From Capsicum annuum (Eukaryota; Streptophyta; Magnoliopsida; Solanales; Solanaceae), in contig NC_061121.1 of NCBI RefSeq assembly GCF_002878395.1, positions 139,196,789 to 139,260,788 on the forward strand: a DNA stretch of 64,000 nucleotides, written 5' to 3'. The notes beneath the pieces are model-generated. The model searched no databases, was not told where the DNA came from, and saw only the letters and a program-made list of their open reading frames with translations. Made by a program: the position numbers and the translations under genes. Position 1 is the stretch's first letter. The number at the start of each line of letters is the position of its first letter. This document shows positions 60,501 to 64,000 of this stretch, piece after piece.

Positions 60501-60957
60501 AAGAATCTACACAACATCTTTTTCTCCTTCTCAAATATAGCAAGTTGGGTGACTACCGATTGAGCAACTATCGATACTGGAGGGAACTTAAATCTGGGTG
60601 TTGCGACTGCAGGTAGCACCCTCTGTTAGTACCATCCTGGTCTATATACTATGCGCTATCAAATGATGCATAACCAATAAAACCTACTATCTAAACTAAA
60701 GCATTTCTAAGTAGTAAAGAAAAAATAAACCCCGGTATTGCATGGCCTACCCCCTGACACACCACTGGCTAGGGTGGAGAAATATCTAGCAGGGGAGCAA
60801 GCTTAGGGAATAGTGGAGGTTCCTTATGCTGATCACTAGTTGGAGCTACATCACTCACCTGATACCAATATTTAGGTCATCTACATCATCTAATAGGATC
60901 CCTAGTTGCAGACTCAGGGTCCTCATCTCTAGCAGTAGTAGCTCGTGTCCTAGCCAT
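57577..60957 (-). pseudogene. pol: Gypsy element T1: gag, protease, RT and RNase H part
   Basis: On the minus strand: gag start MARTRATTARDEDPESATR at 60957; gag core with GSPFLKWT and EIFFEKYYLHNHREN (about 60320-60260); a zinc knuckle CYDCGDFDYFAREC (about 59730-59690), in which the His is replaced by Tyr; protease TLFNPGSTYSF (about 59410-59380), in which the catalytic Asp is replaced by Asn; RT from GVLVLFMNKKDSSTCMCVDY (58745) through MSLGLTNSPIVFIDMINHMF to VILFTNDILLYLRSG (58410-58370), in which the FIDD box reads FTND; then RNase H remnants up to 57577. The integrase continues at 42678-43435 beyond the Athila insertion. Many stops. Confidence 0.85.
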
Positions 60958-61230
60958 CTATAAAAAGGAGAAAAACCAAATGAATCTTAGAAACATAGAC
61001 TCTTGGAACAAAATCACGTAATGTGTGGAATAGCAAAAAATGACCATAATGGTCATTATAATATCCCTTGCTAAAACGACTTTCTCCTGTGAAAGTAAAT
61101 GGTTAGGATTTGCCTGAAGGTTTTGATAGGTAGGGATACTGGGTCCACTTCCCTCTATTGATTTCCTATGTATCCTACTATACTGGATGATGTCTCTACT
61201 GAACCTTTGATATGTTTATTAAATGTTAAC
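60958..61230 (-). other. Junction between T2 and T1 (residual LTR/leader)
   Basis: About 100 bases separate a probable LTR start (TATAATGACC at 61060, where intact copies have TGTAATGACC) from the T1 gag start. There is no room for a full LTR plus primer-binding site. TGACCATAATGGTCA at 61041-61055 is a perfect inverted repeat. The part above 61061 is the decayed end of the T2 chromodomain region. Confidence 0.5.
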
Positions 61231-63535
61231 TACTAGAATCTCCCTAGAGCATAACCTTAAGACATCTCTATCAAATATGAGAACTGGGTCCTCCATGAAA
61301 GTCAATCTCACATCCAAATAAACTGGGTCCCACCAAAGCACAAGTGACTCATTGGGGGTACTATGTTACAGCATAGAAACATGAAAATTGGATAAAAAGT
61401 AGAAAATTTTAGGGGCAACTCCGACTCATAAGCCACCTCTCCAACTATGTAGAGGATATCAAAAGATCTAATATATCTGGGGTTGATCTTACCTTTTTTT
61501 CCGAACCTTATCATGCCCCTCATAGGTGATACACCAAGGAATACCAAATTTCCAATTCCAAAACACAAGGCACAAAGTCTATGATTTGTATAAAACTTCT
61601 ACCTACTCCGGGATACTCTCAACCAATTCTAAATCATATAATTCTATCAAAAGACTCTTGAAGTAAGTTAGTACCATGAGAACTATCCTAGAAGATCTTA
61701 AACCATCCTACTAGAGATTTACAATGCCTACCATATAGTACCTCAAATAATTCCATATCAATATTATAATGGTAACTATTGCAATATGTGAACTCTGCCA
61801 ATGCTAAGTGTTATTCACACTGACCTGTTAAGTCCATAATATAAGCTCAGAGCATGTTCTCAAGAAACTAAATAGTCTACTCTAACTGCCCATTGGTTTT
61901 CAAGTAAAAAGTAGTGCTAAGATCCACCAGAATACCTAAATCCTCCTGAAAAGCCCTATTAAAACTAAAAGTGAATATCGAGCCTCGGTCTAAAATAATA
62001 GATATACACACTCCATACAGGAAAACTATCTCACGAACATAGATATTGGCTAACCTTTCAGCATGGAAGGATATATAAATAGAAAAGAAACATGTCAATT
62101 AATCCAACCAATCTACAATGACCCAAATGCTATTAAGACCATCTAAAGAAATAGGCAACTCGCTAACAACGTCTTTGGTGATCTGATCCACTCTACTTCC
62201 ACTCGAGAATGGCCAATCTCTAAATCAAGCCACCAAGCTTCTTCTATTCAACCTTTACCCACTTACAACATGGGCAATGAGTTACAAAGTTTGCTATATC
62301 TCTATGGCACTCCACCAGTAATGCTGCAATCAATCTCTATACATCTTTGTTTTCATAGGGTGATAGAGTATCTTGAGTTATGAGTGTCATGCAATACAAA
62401 CTAATTCAAGTCACCAACCCTCTGAAAACAAATGAGGCCATCATATCTCAAAATAACCACAAAATCCAGGGTAGCCCTCTTGGACTCACCCCTCAACACC
62501 TAATCATGGATGGTATAAAGTCTTCTAACCTCAAACTATAGTCTCTAAATCATCTTAAACAAAGTAGACCTGACCTTACTAGTGAGGATTCTCTTAGAGT
62601 CTGAAATATAAAGTCACACTATTAAGTTTACTAGGGACTAGATTTCCCATGCCAACAACCTCTTAAAAATTAAAAAATAAGCCAAACTATCCATACTCAC
62701 CTCCTTCTAACTCAAGACATCTGCTACCATATTTCTCTTTGACCGATGGCATAGAATACAAATGTCATAGTATTTTAGTAACTCTATCAATCTATTTTGT
62801 CAATAATTTAGCTCTATCTAAATCCTTAGATGCTAAATACTATAATTATTAGTGAAGATCTCATAATGAACACCATACAAATAAGGCCTCCAAATCTTAA
62901 GAGTGAAAACTTTAGCAGCCAACTCCAAAACATGAGTAGGGTAGTTGTGATCATGCACCTTTAGTTACCTCAATGTAATAACTTGACCCTGTTGCATCAG
63001 AAAGGAACCTCTTTCATGCTTAATCTAGTCATCAGCACTACAATAGAAGAAAAAACCTCAACTAACTGCCTGTAGTATCATGCCAAACTGACAAACTACG
63101 AACCTCGGATGGAGATATAGGTTTGGCCCAATCACGAATAGGGTCAATGTTTGTTGGATCTACCATAATTATATCATTAGATACCACGTGTACAAAGAAT
63201 GTAATAATCTAGATCCAAAACTCATAGTTTGAGAATTTGGAAAAAATCTTGTGGTCTCTCAATATCTGGAGCACAATCCTCAAATATTGCATATGCACCT
63301 CTCTACTCCTCAAATATAGAAGAATGTCATTGGTGAGCACAATTATGAAAGAGTTTAAATAAGGTCTGAACATGTAGTTTATCATATCCATGAACATTGT
63401 TGGGGCATTGGTCAACCCTTAAAACATCACCAGGAACACATAATGGCCATAGCGAGTCCTGAAGGTTATCTTTTGGTTGTACTCATCCCAAATCCTTATT
63501 TGATGGAAATCGGATGTCCTCATCCCAAATCAATG
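61230..63535 (-). pseudogene. pol: Gypsy element T2: RT, RNase H, integrase, chromodomain linker
   Basis: On the minus strand: RT with FRTRYGHY-type block (about 63460), GLTNAPTMFMDMINYMFRPY (about 63415-63360) and VLTNDILLYLRS (about 63340-63305), with the same TND change as T1; a degraded RNase H (about 62960-62650); zinc finger with THCPCCK (about 62270); integrase core with ERLANIYVREIVFLYGVCIS and IILDRGSIFT (62060-61960) and TTFYLKTNGQLE; C-terminus GNLVFLGVSPMRGMIRFGKK (61555-61490) and LTFMEDPVLIFDRDVLRL (about 61305-61250). It supplies the empty site for the Athila insertion near 62645. Many stops. Confidence 0.85.
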
Positions 63536-64000
63536 TTGTCTGTAATTAAGATCTTAATCATTAGATGCAAAAGACTATAATTATAAGAGAAGATCTCATA
63601 ATGAACACCATACAAATAATGCCTCCAAATCATATGCATGATAACTTTTATTGCCATCTCCAAAACATAAGTAGGGTAGTTGCGCTCATGCACCTTAAGC
63701 TACCTCCATGAAACAACATGATCTTTCGACATCAGAATATAACCTAAACTAACTCCAAAATCATCACAATATACGATAAATCCCTCTCACTTTAAAGAAA
63801 GACAAGTATAGAAGCTGAATTAAGGAAATCCTTAAGCTTCCAAAAGTTCAACTTGAACTCCTTAAACCACTAGAAAGGAAATTCCTTCATGGCTAATATA
63901 GTCATCAGCACTTTAATAGCAGCAAAACACTCAAGGAGCCGCATGTAGATCATGCCAAACAAATAAATCTACGAACTTCAAATAGAGATATAGGTCTGGC
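63536..64000 (-). pseudogene. Extra RNase H-region copy, out of order
   Basis: It aligns with 62810-63150 and with 57720-58200 (shared words GAAGATCTCATAATGAAC and CATACAAATAATGCCTCC), i.e. the RNase H region. On the minus strand it precedes an RT segment, which is the wrong order for one pol gene. Either a further element copy truncated at 63536 or an internal duplication; it runs off the window. Confidence 0.75.

Noticed and set aside
1..64000. tRNA or rRNA genes, CRISPR arrays, bacterial-type operons
   Set aside because: None seen. The tRNA-like words are primer-binding sites, and the tandem repeats lack a spacer-repeat structure.

Overview
The window reads as repeat-packed plant heterochromatin. 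I found no intact host gene. It is AT-rich and consists almost entirely of long terminal repeat (LTR) retrotransposons, two LINEs and a CACTA DNA transposon, most of them inserted into one another and broken by stop codons, frameshifts and deletions. The Tekay/Del-type chromovirus protein motifs, the Athila-type gag-protease, the L1-type LINE and the RTE LINE with a TTG-repeat tail are those I associate with Solanaceae (tomato, potato, pepper, tobacco), most likely a pericentromeric region. The species is an inference from memory of these families.

Layout, left to right. 1-4653: 3' half of a plus-strand Tekay-like element (RNase H, integrase, chromodomain linker, polypurine tract, 2.4 kb LTR). 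4654-12899: minus-strand tandem LTR-internal-LTR-leader structure with two primer-binding sites and no recognisable polyprotein (a large non-autonomous derivative). 12900-16048 and 28964-29950: two halves of one L1-type LINE on the plus strand. They are split by a block holding one solo-type LTR (16049-18336) and a deleted minus-strand Tekay-like element (18337-28959), whose 3' LTR is itself split by a solo LTR (20659-23312). 29951-31590: unassigned AT-rich DNA with a TA-core hairpin. 31591-36095: 3' end of another minus-strand gypsy element cut by a further LTR. 36096-41158: CACTA fragment with transposase pieces, a better-preserved gene-like fragment of unknown origin, and subterminal repeats. 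41160-42677: plus-strand LTR fragment of the family seen at 4654-12899.

42678-60957: a minus-strand gypsy element (T1) whose integrase (42678-43435) and RNase H-to-gag part (57577-60957) are separated by a complete-ended 14 kb minus-strand Athila-type element (43436-57576). That Athila element carries a solo LTR with a perfect GGTAG target duplication (45409-48104), a gag-protease region, a second ORF resembling the 'putative plant transposon protein' domain, and a 5' LTR split by an RTE LINE (55092-57126). 60958-64000: a second, rearranged copy of the same gypsy family (T2), head-to-tail with T1.

The copies act as references for each other. The paralogous LTR at 27.9 kb gives the empty site of one solo LTR, and T2 gives the empty site of the Athila insertion, so part of the insertion order can be read directly. 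Nothing here looks like a working operon, defence system or RNA gene. The most open question is the identity of the gene-like fragment at 39220-40011 inside the CACTA region.
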